Counted from the first letter of the stretch, positions 37,397-46,985 are shown. The stretch: 64,000 nt of DNA from Gammaproteobacteria bacterium (GCA_030682575.1 JAUXNX010000012.1:62001-126000); one strand, 5' to 3'. Notes: a model not told the origin generated them from the sequence alone. Made by a program: numbers and translations.

Positions 37397-37412
37397 TTTC
37401 TGCAACGTTCCT

Positions 37413-39812
37413 TCATTCCCCCGGTATGTGCAACACGGCCATCAAAGGCAAGTGATCGGATGCCACTCGCGCCAATCGAGAGTTCGGCACCTGAATGGCA
37501 GTGACGCTGATGCCCGGACTGACGAATATATGATCGATACGCGCAGCAGGCAGTCGACTGTAGTATGTCCCCTTCGGCCGGTGCCCCTTCAGCGTGGCTT
37601 GCACATCGTTGAATCGCCCTTCCAACAGTCGGCACGCAGGAGAGCTGACCTGAGCGTTGAAATCTCCACACAGGACTACCGGTCCGTGGCATTCCGGATG
37701 ACCCAGCCAGCCTTCACCAACCAAGGCTTCCATCTGCAGTTGACGCTCCTTCGCGGAAAGCCCCAGATGAGTATTGAGGATATTCAACCTGGCCCCATGC
37801 CACTCTACTTCTACCCATAACGCGCCACGCGGTTCAGTGCCATTTCCTGGCAACGCTGCGGCTTTGATTTTCCTCATCGGCAAATGCGTCAGGATTGCTT
37901 CACCGTACTTCTCTTCCTCAATGTTCAATGCCGGGTGGAAGTGAAAATTCATTTCCAGATAGCGGGCAATGTCTGCAGCCTGATCTTCGCCTTCGCTGCG
38001 GGCCCTGCCAACATCCAATTCCTGCAGCGCCACTACATCGGGATTCAGTTGCGCAATCACACGGGCAATTCGTTCTGTAACAAGTTTGCCATCGAGCCCC
38101 ACACAACCGTGCACGTTATAAGTCAGGATCCGCAGAGTTTCCTTCACAGGATCACTCCCGCGCTTGTACCGACTCTCATTCGGTTCGCTGAGACGCCCCA
38201 GGTGGCGCAACGCGGCATTACGCAGATCAACAGGCCGACAATAGCCTTTCCGGGCGCTCTTGATGGGAGCATCAATGGGCAAAAGATTGAACGCGCGGGT
38301 TTCCTCATGCGTCAGTCCCGCATGAGAGCCATTCTCCGTCGCGAACGTAATGTTCTTTGAGCCCTTGCGCCATCCCAACAGGGTCAGTTCACCCGCACCG
38401 GGATGGCGACACAACCTCTCCAGATCTTCGCCTATCTCAGACAGGAACGGATGGTCGTGGCCAAACAACTCCGCTGTCTGCTGTGGCAAAAGGTATTCGC
38501 CATCCGCTGCCCATGCCCGCAACTGATCTCCTTCGCGTCCGGTGACCACTGCGGGCACATGGTGGGTCGTGGCCAGTTCAACAGCAATGTGAGTCAGTAT
38601 CCCGGGGGCAACGGCCTGTGGAAAATACACGAAGCCGACCGGGCCCAGCCCAACAACCTGAATCTCCAATTCAGCGTCATTTACCGTAGCAGAACCTACC
38701 ACCGGAAACAGACGCTGTGACTTCTGGCCTCCAAGCATTCGCACGCGGTGCGTCTCTACGCCTCCACCGCCGCTGGCGTGTACGGGAATACCGCCTGATT
38801 CGAGTTTCCCGACAACCGCCGCGACAGCTTCCTCAATCGAATAGCCCTGCAACTTGAAGTAGGACGTGGAGACACATTGACCATGATCCGAGTAGATCCA
38901 GACTTCATAATTACGCCACCGGGCCAATTGAGCTTCTGCATACAACCGATGGATGGCGTCGTCGATACCCTTCAGAGTCCAGTGTGCAAACTTCGACGAC
39001 GGTCCACGTCGGTGCGACTGCTCGTCATAGCCCAGAAAATTGATATGCACTATGGGTAAGCCGCGACTGATGTCAATCTTGCCGCCAATCACGCAAAGCT
39101 CTCGCAGGAGAATACAGATAGCGACACGAGTAGGAATGAATTTCAGTTCCTTGAAAAAATTGCGGCCACTGACCAGACCCCGGAAAAAATCCACAATCGA
39201 AATCACCAACTCGATCACCAGAAGCACAATGATCCGTATCACGCTGTTGATGTTGGTGATAATCAGCAACATCAGCGCGAAGGGATTCACTGCGCGCAGC
39301 GCCTCGCCCCACCCCATCGAAGAAGCACAGAAGTGTGCCTCTTTCACATCTGCGCCGCCGGTAAAACTGTTGGAATACGAACTGCCGCCGCTCATGAGAC
39401 CCACCCGACTTTCGTCGCTGCATTGCTGCTCGATCCTGGAGGCGGCACTGGGCACATACATCCTCACCATCTCTCCGCTTTCGCGATCCAGATAGGAGAA
39501 CGCCGGCACGGCGGTCTTGACACCATAGAATATCTCCGCCTGCACTGCCGGGGTGGACGATGGCAGGCCGGAGTACTGCGTTTGAATCCTGTAATGCTCG
39601 TGCTTGATCAGCTTTTTCAGAAAAGGCATTTCTCCCGAGGCCAATGCATGCTCGAGTTGCGAGCGTGAGAGACCATCCACCTGGATCATGACCAGTCCAG
39701 GGCGCGATGCCTTGCCCTTGCGCACAGGCAACCCTAGCAGGCGGGTCAACCAGTGGCTGCGGCTGAAAAATCGCCTGACATGGCGCCAACGGGTCTCGAA
39801 TCTACTCAGCAT
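37413..39812 (-). CDS. Fusion: alkaline-phosphatase-superfamily phosphodiesterase plus EEP (endonuclease/exonuclease/phosphatase) domain
   Basis: A 799-residue protein. Residues 30-540 form a type I phosphodiesterase-like domain: VMIQVDGLSRSQLE (first metal Asp), SSTPAVQAE (nucleophile), NFLGYDEQSHRRGPS, IYSDHGQ and GSHAGLTHEE complete the metal site. A hydrophobic segment near residues 185-215 (LLIITNINSVIRIIVLLVIE) suggests a membrane hairpin. Residues 555-799 form an EEP domain with RILTYNVHG, VVALQELD, GDFNAQVSS, ARIDHIFVS and SDHLPL. Two phosphodiesterase-type active sites in one chain is unusual. It is the last gene of a four-gene overlapping operon. ATG at 39812 has AGGA upstream; a GTG at 39848 overlaps the previous stop. 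Confidence 0.88.
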   Translation of the reverse strand: MLSRFETRWRHVRRFFSRSHWLTRLLGLPVRKGKASRPGLVMIQVDGLSRSQLEHALASGEMPFLKKLIKHEHYRIQTQYSGLPSSTPAVQAEIFYGVKTAVPAFSYLDRESGEMVRMYVPSAASRIEQQCSDESRVGLMSGGSSYSNSFTGGADVKEAHFCASSMGWGEALRAVNPFALMLLIITNINSVIRIIVLLVIELVISIVDFFRGLVSGRNFFKELKFIPTRVAICILLRELCVIGGKIDISRGLPIVHINFLGYDEQSHRRGPSSKFAHWTLKGIDDAIHRLYAEAQLARWRNYEVWIYSDHGQCVSTSYFKLQGYSIEEAVAAVVGKLESGGIPVHASGGGGVETHRVRMLGGQKSQRLFPVVGSATVNDAELEIQVVGLGPVGFVYFPQAVAPGILTHIAVELATTHHVPAVVTGREGDQLRAWAADGEYLLPQQTAELFGHDHPFLSEIGEDLERLCRHPGAGELTLLGWRKGSKNITFATENGSHAGLTHEETRAFNLLPIDAPIKSARKGYCRPVDLRNAALRHLGRLSEPNESRYKRGSDPVKETLRILTYNVHGCVGLDGKLVTERIARVIAQLNPDVVALQELDVGRARSEGEDQAADIARYLEMNFHFHPALNIEEEKYGEAILTHLPMRKIKAAALPGNGTEPRGALWVEVEWHGARLNILNTHLGLSAKERQLQMEALVGEGWLGHPECHGPVVLCGDFNAQVSSPACRLLEGRFNDVQATLKGHRPKGTYYSRLPAARIDHIFVSPGISVTAIQVPNSRLARVASDHLPLMAVLHIPGE

Positions 39813-39844
39813 GATGATTTTTCCTGGCTGAACAACAGCACGAT

Positions 39845-41134
39845 TCACTCATTGCCGTTCGCCTCATTCTGACCACCTGTCAGCGCCTGATCCCCGGCCT
39901 GGGTAAGCGTCCGCAGCACCTCCCACTCTGCAGCAATAAACCGCATCACCTGCTCCCAGCCCTGTTCTGTGGAACTCCAGCGATCGGGTGATTCGGATTG
40001 CAGTCTCTCGTAGCAAGCCAGTGCCTTCTCTGCACTTTTTTCAAGCGAAAACTGTTCGGCCGTAGCCTGTGCCCCTGCCACCAATTGTTGTTTCCGTTCA
40101 GGTGAACACTGATATATCCACGCCAGCGCGGCAGCGAATTCTTCTTCTGTGGCGTCGTACAGCAGGCGACCGTTATGTTTGTCCTTTACCACCTCCCTTA
40201 CGCCGGAGGCGTCCAGTGCCACTACTGGCGCTCCGGCCGCCATTGCCTCAGTCAGCACCATGCCCTGGGTTTCACTCATGGAGGCAAATGCAAAGACGTC
40301 CATTGCACTGAGGGCATCCGCGAGATATTCGCCCTGCAATATTCCCGCGACAATCAACCGGTCTGCTACACCAAGCCTGATGCACAATGAGCGAATATCA
40401 GCCTCGAATGGCCCTACGCCAACAAGAAGGAACACCGATCCTGGATGCGTCTGCAGAAAACCGGACACGGCAGTGGCGAGAAACTCCAGATTCTTTTCCT
40501 GAGCCAGACGTCCCATGTGCCCCACAACAAAGACATCACGAGGAATCTGCAAACGTCGACGCGCCGCTGCGCCATCACCGCGCGCGAATTTCTCCACGCG
40601 GACACCTGTTGGCACTACCAGGACAGGAGCTGTCACTCCGCGGGCGAGTATCAGATCTCTAACACTTTCACTGGGCGCGAAAACCTGATCACACAGATTT
40701 GCATAGCGAGTCCCCAGTTCAATGATAAAGCGCCGCATCAGATCCGAGTTGCCAGGCACGTAGTGAGTGTACTGTTCGTACAATGTGTGGTGGGTAAATA
40801 CCAACGGCACCTGAAAGGCGCGCGCCATGCGCACTGCCGTCATGCCTAGCAGGAAGGGATGCTGGGAGTGAATGATATCAACCTCAAACTCCTGCAGCCT
40901 GTCACTCAGCCCGGTAGGGACTGGAAGCGCAACAGAGAAGTCGCTCGCGTTGAAATTCTGGATTGCCGGCACTCTGAGTACATCGACTTCGTCAGCAGGA
41001 ATATCTGGAAATTCCGGTGCCACCACCAGCACACGATGCCCTCGCCTGCGGTACTCTTCCGTGAAAGCCTCGACGGAACGTGCCACGCCACCCACATGAC
41101 TGGTGAAGGTATTGGTTGCCAGAACAATGTTCAT
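39845..41134 (-). CDS. GT4-family glycosyltransferase
   Basis: A 429-residue GT-B-fold enzyme. The N-terminal acceptor half starts MNIVLATNTFTSHVGGVARS and includes VDIIHSQHPFLLG; the C-terminal donor half has VVGHMGRLAQEKNLEFL and the nucleotide-sugar motif SETQGMVLTEAMAAGAPVVA (EX7E). The N-terminus resembles enzymes that add sugars to diacylglycerol or phosphatidyl lipids (GT4, MgtA/SQD2-like). The start ATG at 41134 overlaps the stop of the preceding glycosidase-like gene as ATGA and is preceded by GAGAGGGGG. The frame is open 74 codons further but that is inside the previous gene. Confidence 0.9.
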   Translation of the reverse strand: MNIVLATNTFTSHVGGVARSVEAFTEEYRRRGHRVLVVAPEFPDIPADEVDVLRVPAIQNFNASDFSVALPVPTGLSDRLQEFEVDIIHSQHPFLLGMTAVRMARAFQVPLVFTHHTLYEQYTHYVPGNSDLMRRFIIELGTRYANLCDQVFAPSESVRDLILARGVTAPVLVVPTGVRVEKFARGDGAAARRRLQIPRDVFVVGHMGRLAQEKNLEFLATAVSGFLQTHPGSVFLLVGVGPFEADIRSLCIRLGVADRLIVAGILQGEYLADALSAMDVFAFASMSETQGMVLTEAMAAGAPVVALDASGVREVVKDKHNGRLLYDATEEEFAAALAWIYQCSPERKQQLVAGAQATAEQFSLEKSAEKALACYERLQSESPDRWSSTEQGWEQVMRFIAAEWEVLRTLTQAGDQALTGGQNEANGNE

Positions 41135-43473
41135 GACAAAGCCCCCTCTCGCACTAATGTGACAGAGCTTGAATAGGCGGGCACGCTGACACGTTTGAAT
41201 CCGGCCATACGCACTTCCATACGTGGGGTCTTGCGCCACTCTGCCTCCCAGAACACCTGCACTTCTCCAGAAGGATGCGAGGTGATCCGGATCGACACAC
41301 AACCAAATTCTGTAGGCGCAGGTCCGAAGGAGGTCTGACACGTACCATCCAGCCATCGCTCAGGAACACCAGCACACAGGATCAGGAGATCATCTTCTTC
41401 GCGGACAAAGCAGTTGCGAATCATCAACACCCATTCCGCAGAGGCCCACACGTGATGGCCATCCCCCATACAACCGCCGCCAGAGCGAGGATTGATTGCC
41501 TCCGGCCACTGCCCTGTGGATGTCGCCAGTGCAGCAACGGTATCCATCAGAGCAAGATAACGAGGGTCACCTGCTCGCAACAGCACTTGTGCAATCTGCA
41601 GTGTGAGATAGGCGTTAAGTCCGGAATGAATCATGTCCTGAAAGAATGCCCCATTCACGAAGCAACTCTTCATGAGGAAATCGACGCAATCGAGCAGACG
41701 TGGATCGTTGGGGCTACAGGCCTGCAACGGATAGCCGATGGCAAGGGAACCGATGGCACCAGCGTCCAATCGGCGATACGGCGACGCTGGCATTGCCGGA
41801 CGTCCGAGACGTTCTGCGCATCCGCGCAGGCTTTTGTCGATGGCGTCCGCAAATTGTCCTGCCTCTTTGTGACACATCCTGACTCCATCGGGATCACGTT
41901 CCTGCAGCAAGGCTGCTGCAGATTTCAATCCAGCCACGCCCCAGAAGTCATCCCAATAGTAGTAGTCATTCAGGCCAAGATGTTCTGCACTGAATCCTGG
42001 CGGAAGCAGTCCAGCATGGGGAGAATCAACATTTTCAGGCAATCGCTTGCGCGATATCCAGCGAGCCCCGCGCAGGATGGGCCCATCCCATTCTGGCGAC
42101 AACTTCCGGCCTGTCAGCAACTGGTAGCGATGGAGAATCCACAGCACCTCACCATTGGCATCCCACTCTCCTTCCTGGGAGCGAAAGTACCCCAGCGAGG
42201 TCTGGCGCGATGGGAACTTGAGCAGTGCCCGTGCCGCCCGCTCATTCATGCCCACACACAGCAGTGCGTGAATTATGAAAGCCGCGTCACGGAACCAGAA
42301 ACGTTTGTAGGTATAAGGGCCAGGAAACACATCATGAGGCGAATGCAGAATCAGTGAGGTAACGGCGGCATCGTAAAGCATCTGGAACCGTTCATCCGGG
42401 CACAGGAGTTCACAGACCTGACTGCGTTCCGTTTCCCAGGCACTTTCCTTGAATGGTTCCGCTTTTTCACTGAGCAACGGCAGACGTATGGTCAGTTGCC
42501 TCTTCCCGCTGGAATCCAGTGGAAAAACTGTTGCAGCAGTCAGCAGACCGACGTTGCAACTGCCCTCGTTTGCCTGTCTACCCGGCTGCGAGCTCGTGGA
42601 AGGCGTCAGACTCTGGTGCTGCACGTCTCTCTGGCTCTCCTGCGAAGACGGGTTTTGAGAAAACTGCTTCTGCCACTTCATCAGATGTGCAAAGACATCT
42701 CCGCCAGCGTAATCGGAAACATGGTGACTGGCAGCGGGAGAGGAAAATTCTATAGTGCGCTTGTCGTCCACCGTCCAGGTGCGGCGGTCATCCGAGAGCG
42801 ATACCTTGTTGATGAAACTGATTCCCTCCGGATTCAATGGACGCAAGGCAACAACCAGCGATGCCGGAGCATCGCTGGTTCCCGTCACCTGCAGCCTGCA
42901 TACAGGCACGCCGTTCTCCAGAATCACCGATGCCAGACTGCTCAATAGCAATCCTTTGTCTTGCGTGCAGGTATGTACCGAAAGACCGTCGGCCATGAGT
43001 TGTTTCTGACTGCTATCAGAGACATGGGAAGGCAGCAAACATTGTCCATCATCGGTCACCAGCCAGCAGTCCACAGACCAACCATCGAAGAAAGGCGTGA
43101 GCATGCCGCGCGGGTCAACGAGGGGCAGCTCTTCACAATCCGGATAGCCGATCGCGGTCCAGTTGCGATGCGTCAGGTTGATGTGGGAAATGGAAAACGC
43201 CCTGGGCAGGAACGATACGTCGTTGGGGTTGTACTGCCGCACGATCCAGTACGGCCAGACCCAATCCAGATTGTGCTGAATCACTTTGCTGTTGATGAGC
43301 CCACGCGCATGGAAGATGGCGCCAGCGCGCAGCAACTCCACCGGCTCTCCTACTTCTGATGGTTGCGCGAAACTGCGCAGTCGGGCCATCAATTCTATCG
43401 GGTCCAGGAAACCCTGGCTCTGCGCAGTGCGACGAATGATGAAACGCAGTGGCAGCCATCGTGTCCAGTTCAT
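41131..43473 (-). CDS. Glycoside-hydrolase-like (alpha/alpha)6 toroid protein, GH15/amylo-glucosidase type
   Basis: A 780-residue protein. The first 400 residues are beta-rich with no clear family; the C-terminal 400 form a toroid domain with YKRFWFRDAAFIIHALL, EWDANGEVLWILHRY, GLNDYYYWDDFWGVAGLK and RSGGGCMGDGHHVWASAEW. These resemble glucoamylase and glycogen-debranching glucosidases. Asp and Glu in these motifs are plausible acid/base residues but I cannot assign them. No signal peptide, so cytoplasmic. ATG at 43473 overlaps the upstream stop (ATGA). It could trim, or have lost catalysis and bind, the sugar handled by the glycosyltransferase. Confidence 0.8.
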   Translation of the reverse strand: MNWTRWLPLRFIIRRTAQSQGFLDPIELMARLRSFAQPSEVGEPVELLRAGAIFHARGLINSKVIQHNLDWVWPYWIVRQYNPNDVSFLPRAFSISHINLTHRNWTAIGYPDCEELPLVDPRGMLTPFFDGWSVDCWLVTDDGQCLLPSHVSDSSQKQLMADGLSVHTCTQDKGLLLSSLASVILENGVPVCRLQVTGTSDAPASLVVALRPLNPEGISFINKVSLSDDRRTWTVDDKRTIEFSSPAASHHVSDYAGGDVFAHLMKWQKQFSQNPSSQESQRDVQHQSLTPSTSSQPGRQANEGSCNVGLLTAATVFPLDSSGKRQLTIRLPLLSEKAEPFKESAWETERSQVCELLCPDERFQMLYDAAVTSLILHSPHDVFPGPYTYKRFWFRDAAFIIHALLCVGMNERAARALLKFPSRQTSLGYFRSQEGEWDANGEVLWILHRYQLLTGRKLSPEWDGPILRGARWISRKRLPENVDSPHAGLLPPGFSAEHLGLNDYYYWDDFWGVAGLKSAAALLQERDPDGVRMCHKEAGQFADAIDKSLRGCAERLGRPAMPASPYRRLDAGAIGSLAIGYPLQACSPNDPRLLDCVDFLMKSCFVNGAFFQDMIHSGLNAYLTLQIAQVLLRAGDPRYLALMDTVAALATSTGQWPEAINPRSGGGCMGDGHHVWASAEWVLMIRNCFVREEDDLLILCAGVPERWLDGTCQTSFGPAPTEFGCVSIRITSHPSGEVQVFWEAEWRKTPRMEVRMAGFKRVSVPAYSSSVTLVREGALS

Positions 43474-44228
43474 AGCGCTGCTTCCTTGTCTGAACTCATG
43501 TTCTCGTCTGCGTAGCGCGCAAGCGCATTTTGTGCCAGAAGATTGAAGTAGACGATGGTCGCAATGGTGAAGAGAAACCCAACACCATACATCGCCCATT
43601 CCAGATTGGAACGGTCGATCTCGCCACGCATGAGAGAGGCCAGATCACCTGCGATTGAACCCAGGTAAACGTTGTGTAGTGAAAAAGGAATGAATCCCAG
43701 GAGTGAACCGAGGACGAAGCGCAGGAATGAGAAGCTGGTGAGGCCAAAAATGTAATTGAAAACCTTGCTCGGAAAAAACGGAATCAATCGCGTGAGCAGC
43801 ACGACAGTAAAAGAGTGTGCTGCCATCTCGTCATTCACGACACTGAGTTTGTTGTGTGACATGATGAATCGCCGCGCCCGCTCACCCAGCAGATAGCGCG
43901 CAGCCAGAAATGCAATGCCAGCACCCAGTGTGGTGCCAAGCACCACATAGACGGTGCCCTCGAAGACGCCAAATACGAGTCCGGCACCGGTGGTCAGGAA
44001 TATACCGGGCAACAGCAACACCACTACCGCCGCCATCATCAGGATGAACAGCAAGGCTGCCCATGGACCTTGAGCTTCTACCCACTCAAGCAGTGCCACC
44101 AACTGCTCGTGAACATCGAAGAACACCAGCATGCCGATAAGGATGGAGACAAAGACGATACTCGAGAGGATGCCCAGAAGGGGGGCCCAGCGACGCCCGG
44201 TGTTTGGAGTTTTCGATGATTGGGCCAT
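43470..44228 (-). CDS. VTT-domain (TVP38/DedA-like) membrane protein
   Basis: A 252-residue protein with an N-terminal helix (LLGILSSIVFVSILIGMLVF), the VTT core (LLLPGIFLTTGAGLVFG, AARYLLGERARRF and RLIPFFPSKVFNYIFGLTSF) and a C-terminal helix (YGVGFLFTIATIVYFNLLA). VTT proteins of the DedA/TMEM41 class move or scramble phospholipids or lipid carriers. It is the first gene of the overlapping operon; its TGA shares bases with the next ATG. The combination with EEP recalls the YbhP and cardiolipin-synthase neighbourhoods. Confidence 0.88.
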   Translation of the reverse strand: MAQSSKTPNTGRRWAPLLGILSSIVFVSILIGMLVFFDVHEQLVALLEWVEAQGPWAALLFILMMAAVVVLLLPGIFLTTGAGLVFGVFEGTVYVVLGTTLGAGIAFLAARYLLGERARRFIMSHNKLSVVNDEMAAHSFTVVLLTRLIPFFPSKVFNYIFGLTSFSFLRFVLGSLLGFIPFSLHNVYLGSIAGDLASLMRGEIDRSNLEWAMYGVGFLFTIATIVYFNLLAQNALARYADENMSSDKEAAL

Positions 44229-44489
44229 GATTGCTTGCTCGTTTCAGCATTGGTTTTGTGAAAAGATTTTCACAGAGACCCCAGCCTAACAAGATGCAGT
44301 CCTTAACAGCTCGAATGTCCTTGCTTGGTACGGCACCTTTTTCACGTTATGCAAACTACTTCACCGTCTCCGCACTCGAGGAGGACTTCACGAAGGCACG
44401 CCAATCCCGATGGACCACGATTTCAGCAGCGTGTCATACAACCGGGTGTCAAACAACCGGGTTCGGAGTATCGCGCGAGGAAAAATGAT

Positions 44490-45086
44490 CTACATCAATA
44501 TAGGATACAGCGATGCCAGCAGCAGAACCGCCATCGACCAGTTGAAGCAAACCAGCCGCCTCCCCTGCTGCAGCCAGAACTTGAGTGCGGAACCGCCATA
44601 GGCCCACGCGCTGATCAGCGGGGCACCGAGAACCAGAAACAGCAGCGCGATCACTGCAGCGCTGACGGTAAACTGCGCGGGATTGCTGTAAGTGGCCACC
44701 GCTGTAATCCCCATCACCCAGGCCTTGGGGTTGACCCATTGGAAAAGGGTGGCCTGCCAGAAGGACAAGGGTTGGGCGTCCCTGCCCACTTGCAGACTCT
44801 TGCGCGCCGGCCGTACAAGCAGCCAGGCCAGATAAAACAGAAATGTGGCACCTAGTACTCTCAGGACAATCAAGGCCTGCGGGTAGAGCGTGAACAACTG
44901 GCCAATGCCGAGCGCGATCGCCAGTAGCAGCAGCTGGCAGCCGATGCTGATACCGAGAATATGAGGCACGGTGCGGCGAAACCCGAAGTTTGCACCTGAG
45001 GCCATGAGCATCAGATTATTGGGGCCGGGTGTCGCCACCATGGCAATGATGAATAAAGTCAGCGGCAGTAACTGTTCGGGCAACAT
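44490..45086 (-). CDS. LysE/RhtB-family amino acid exporter
   Basis: A 198-residue inner-membrane protein with six hydrophobic helices. The N-terminus holds ATPGPNNLMLMASGANFGFR, the signature of the LysE/RhtB family, which exports amino acids such as homoserine, threonine or lysine. ATG at 45086 has AAGGA eight bases upstream; an ATG at 45110 is less likely. No LysR-type regulator is adjacent. Confidence 0.92.
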   Translation of the reverse strand: MLPEQLLPLTLFIIAMVATPGPNNLMLMASGANFGFRRTVPHILGISIGCQLLLLAIALGIGQLFTLYPQALIVLRVLGATFLFYLAWLLVRPARKSLQVGRDAQPLSFWQATLFQWVNPKAWVMGITAVATYSNPAQFTVSAAVIALLFLVLGAPLISAWAYGGSALKFWLQQGRRLVCFNWSMAVLLLASLYPILM

Positions 45087-45314
45087 GATGCAGTCCTTGA
45101 AGGTGGCCAATCGTAAGTCAGTTTCTGTGCGCTATACAGATTCAGAAACAACGAATATGAGCAGTACAGATATTTTGGCACTCCCACTGTACCGCTGTAT
45201 TTCTCGTCGACTGTATTGTGGTTAATACCTCGGCCGGGTTTATCATACGACCACTGCAGGAACAAAGCTGACCGCGAATATCTTTTCACTCATGCCCACC
45301 CAGAGAGATCAAGA

Positions 45315-45827
45315 ATGTACACCGGCACCTACTCCGAACTGATGGCCCAATACAACCAATGGATGAACCAGAAACTCTACGCAATCTGCGCAGGGCTTAC
45401 CGATGCCGAGCGCCGTGCAGATCGCGGCGCCTTCTTCAAGTCGATTCACGGCACGCTCAATCATATTCTCTATGGTGACAAGATGTGGATCGGCCGCTTC
45501 GATGGCAATCCGTTCACAGGCGCAAAGATCGGGCAGGATCTGCACGCAACCTTCGAAGAGATGCATGCGGATCGTGTGAGAACCGATCAGAGAATTCTCA
45601 CCTGGGCTGCGAATGTCGACCCGGAATGGTTGAAGAAACCCTACACATGGATCAGCGGCATCGATGGCAAGTCGCGCACGTCTCCCACGCATGTGCTCGT
45701 CACGCAGATGTTCAACCATCAGACGCATCACCGTGGTCAAATCACCACGTTGCTGATGCAGATGGGTATCAACCCGGGCCCTACGGACATTCCGTTGTTG
45801 CCGCAGCTGGGAGGGGACACTCTGTGA
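45315..45827 (+). CDS. DinB-family (DUF664-like) metal-binding protein
   Basis: A 170-residue four-helix-bundle protein. The likely metal histidines are seen in SIHGTLNHILYGDKMW near residue 47, and FNHQTHHRGQITTLLMQMG near 135 (two His). DinB proteins bind a divalent metal and act as thiol-dependent transferases or hydrolases; this one cannot be assigned further. ATG at 45315. The stop overlaps the start of the next gene (GTGA). Confidence 0.9.
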   Translation: MYTGTYSELMAQYNQWMNQKLYAICAGLTDAERRADRGAFFKSIHGTLNHILYGDKMWIGRFDGNPFTGAKIGQDLHATFEEMHADRVRTDQRILTWAANVDPEWLKKPYTWISGIDGKSRTSPTHVLVTQMFNHQTHHRGQITTLLMQMGINPGPTDIPLLPQLGGDTL

Positions 45828-46294
45828 AACAGATCATTACTGCGCTGACATTAATATTCTGCTGCAACGCCTGGGCAGCGAAGACATCGATCGGGGAGCG
45901 TTTCGAGATGACCAATGACTTTGCACAGACGTTTGCACAAGAGTGGATTGATGCGTGGAACGCGCATGACCTTGCTCTGATCCTTTCCCATTACGAAGAT
46001 GATTTCGAAATGTCGTCGCCAATAATCAGAACCCTGATGAATGAGCCGTCCGGCACCTTGCAGGGAAAGTCGGCGGTAGGTGGCTACTGGAAGCTGGCGC
46101 TGGAGCGTACACCGGATCTGCATTTTGAGCTGCAGAGTATTCTGGTCGGCGCCAACAGCATCACGCTGACATATCAGGGCCCGCGCGGTTTATCGGCGGA
46201 GGTGTTTCATTTTGCACCGTCGGGGAAAGTGGCGAAGGCATTTGCACACTACGTCATCAGTATGAAAACGAGTCAAGGTATTCGAGATACGTGA
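45824..46294 (+). CDS. Exported SnoaL-like (NTF2-fold) protein
   Basis: A 156-residue protein starting with GTG at 45824, which overlaps the DinB stop by four bases and is preceded by GGGAGGGG. The first 20 residues are a signal peptide (IITALTLIFCCNAWAA). The mature part matches the NTF2/SnoaL fold: EWIDAWNAHDLALILSHYED, then TLQGKSAVGGYWKLALE. Family members are enzymes or ligand-binding domains; function unknown. If translation began at the ATG at 45908 there would be no signal peptide. Confidence 0.8.
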   Translation: MKQIITALTLIFCCNAWAAKTSIGERFEMTNDFAQTFAQEWIDAWNAHDLALILSHYEDDFEMSSPIIRTLMNEPSGTLQGKSAVGGYWKLALERTPDLHFELQSILVGANSITLTYQGPRGLSAEVFHFAPSGKVAKAFAHYVISMKTSQGIRDT

Positions 46295-46442
46295 AGTGCA
46301 GATCATGGTGAGTTTTACGGTCAATCTCAGAATGGTGAGTGACGGTGATTGCCATCGCCACACTTGCACAATCAAACCTTGTCTTGCTTGATCGATGAGG
46401 GTGGAGCTTCAAGATCAATTCCCCACCCATGGCCCATCACCG

Positions 46443-46985
46443 TTACTCCGTCTTCTCCTGCATCACCTTGTTCGGATCCGCCCTGAAGATGAGATAGCCG
46501 ATGCTGTCGGTAGTGATCTCATGCCAGCCGTGAGGCATACCCTTGGGAATGATGGCAACGTCGCCGGGCTTGACCTTCTGCAGTACTCCCCCTGTGATTG
46601 TGCCTCTGTGGCCATTGCCGAGCAGTGTGCTCTGGGTGGCTTCGGCATCGACCATGGTACCACCGGTGATCATGGTGCCTTCGCCGGTGACGATGTAGTA
46701 GATCTCGTCGAGGTCAACATGGGAGATAGAGGCGCTATCTGTGCCGATTTCCTTCTTGCTGCGCTGGACTACGGAGACGCCCATGTATTCCTCACCGACG
46801 TTGATATGTCTGGCGACAATGTCACTGACGGTGCGTCCTTCGGCAAGTCTGGCGAGGCCTTGCTGGAAGACCTGGTCGACCTCTTCCTTGGGGAGGAGGT
46901 TTGCGCCATTGGCTTGGGCGAGGGCCAGGGTTGGAAGGAATGCGACCAGAGGGAGAAAGCGGAGGGCCTGTGGACATTGGCGCAT
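46443..46985 (-). CDS. Exported cupin-domain protein
   Basis: A 180-residue protein with a signal peptide (FLPLVAFLPTLALAQA) and one cupin domain. Motif 1 is HVDLDEIYYIVTGEGTMITG and motif 2 is GDVAIIPKGMPHGWHEI, with a Gly-rich insert between. Metal ligands (His, Glu, His) are plausible. Function unknown. ATG at 46985 is preferred over 46994. Pieces of this gene recur as debris at 48408-48514. Confidence 0.85.
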   Translation of the reverse strand: MRQCPQALRFLPLVAFLPTLALAQANGANLLPKEEVDQVFQQGLARLAEGRTVSDIVARHINVGEEYMGVSVVQRSKKEIGTDSASISHVDLDEIYYIVTGEGTMITGGTMVDAEATQSTLLGNGHRGTITGGVLQKVKPGDVAIIPKGMPHGWHEITTDSIGYLIFRADPNKVMQEKTE

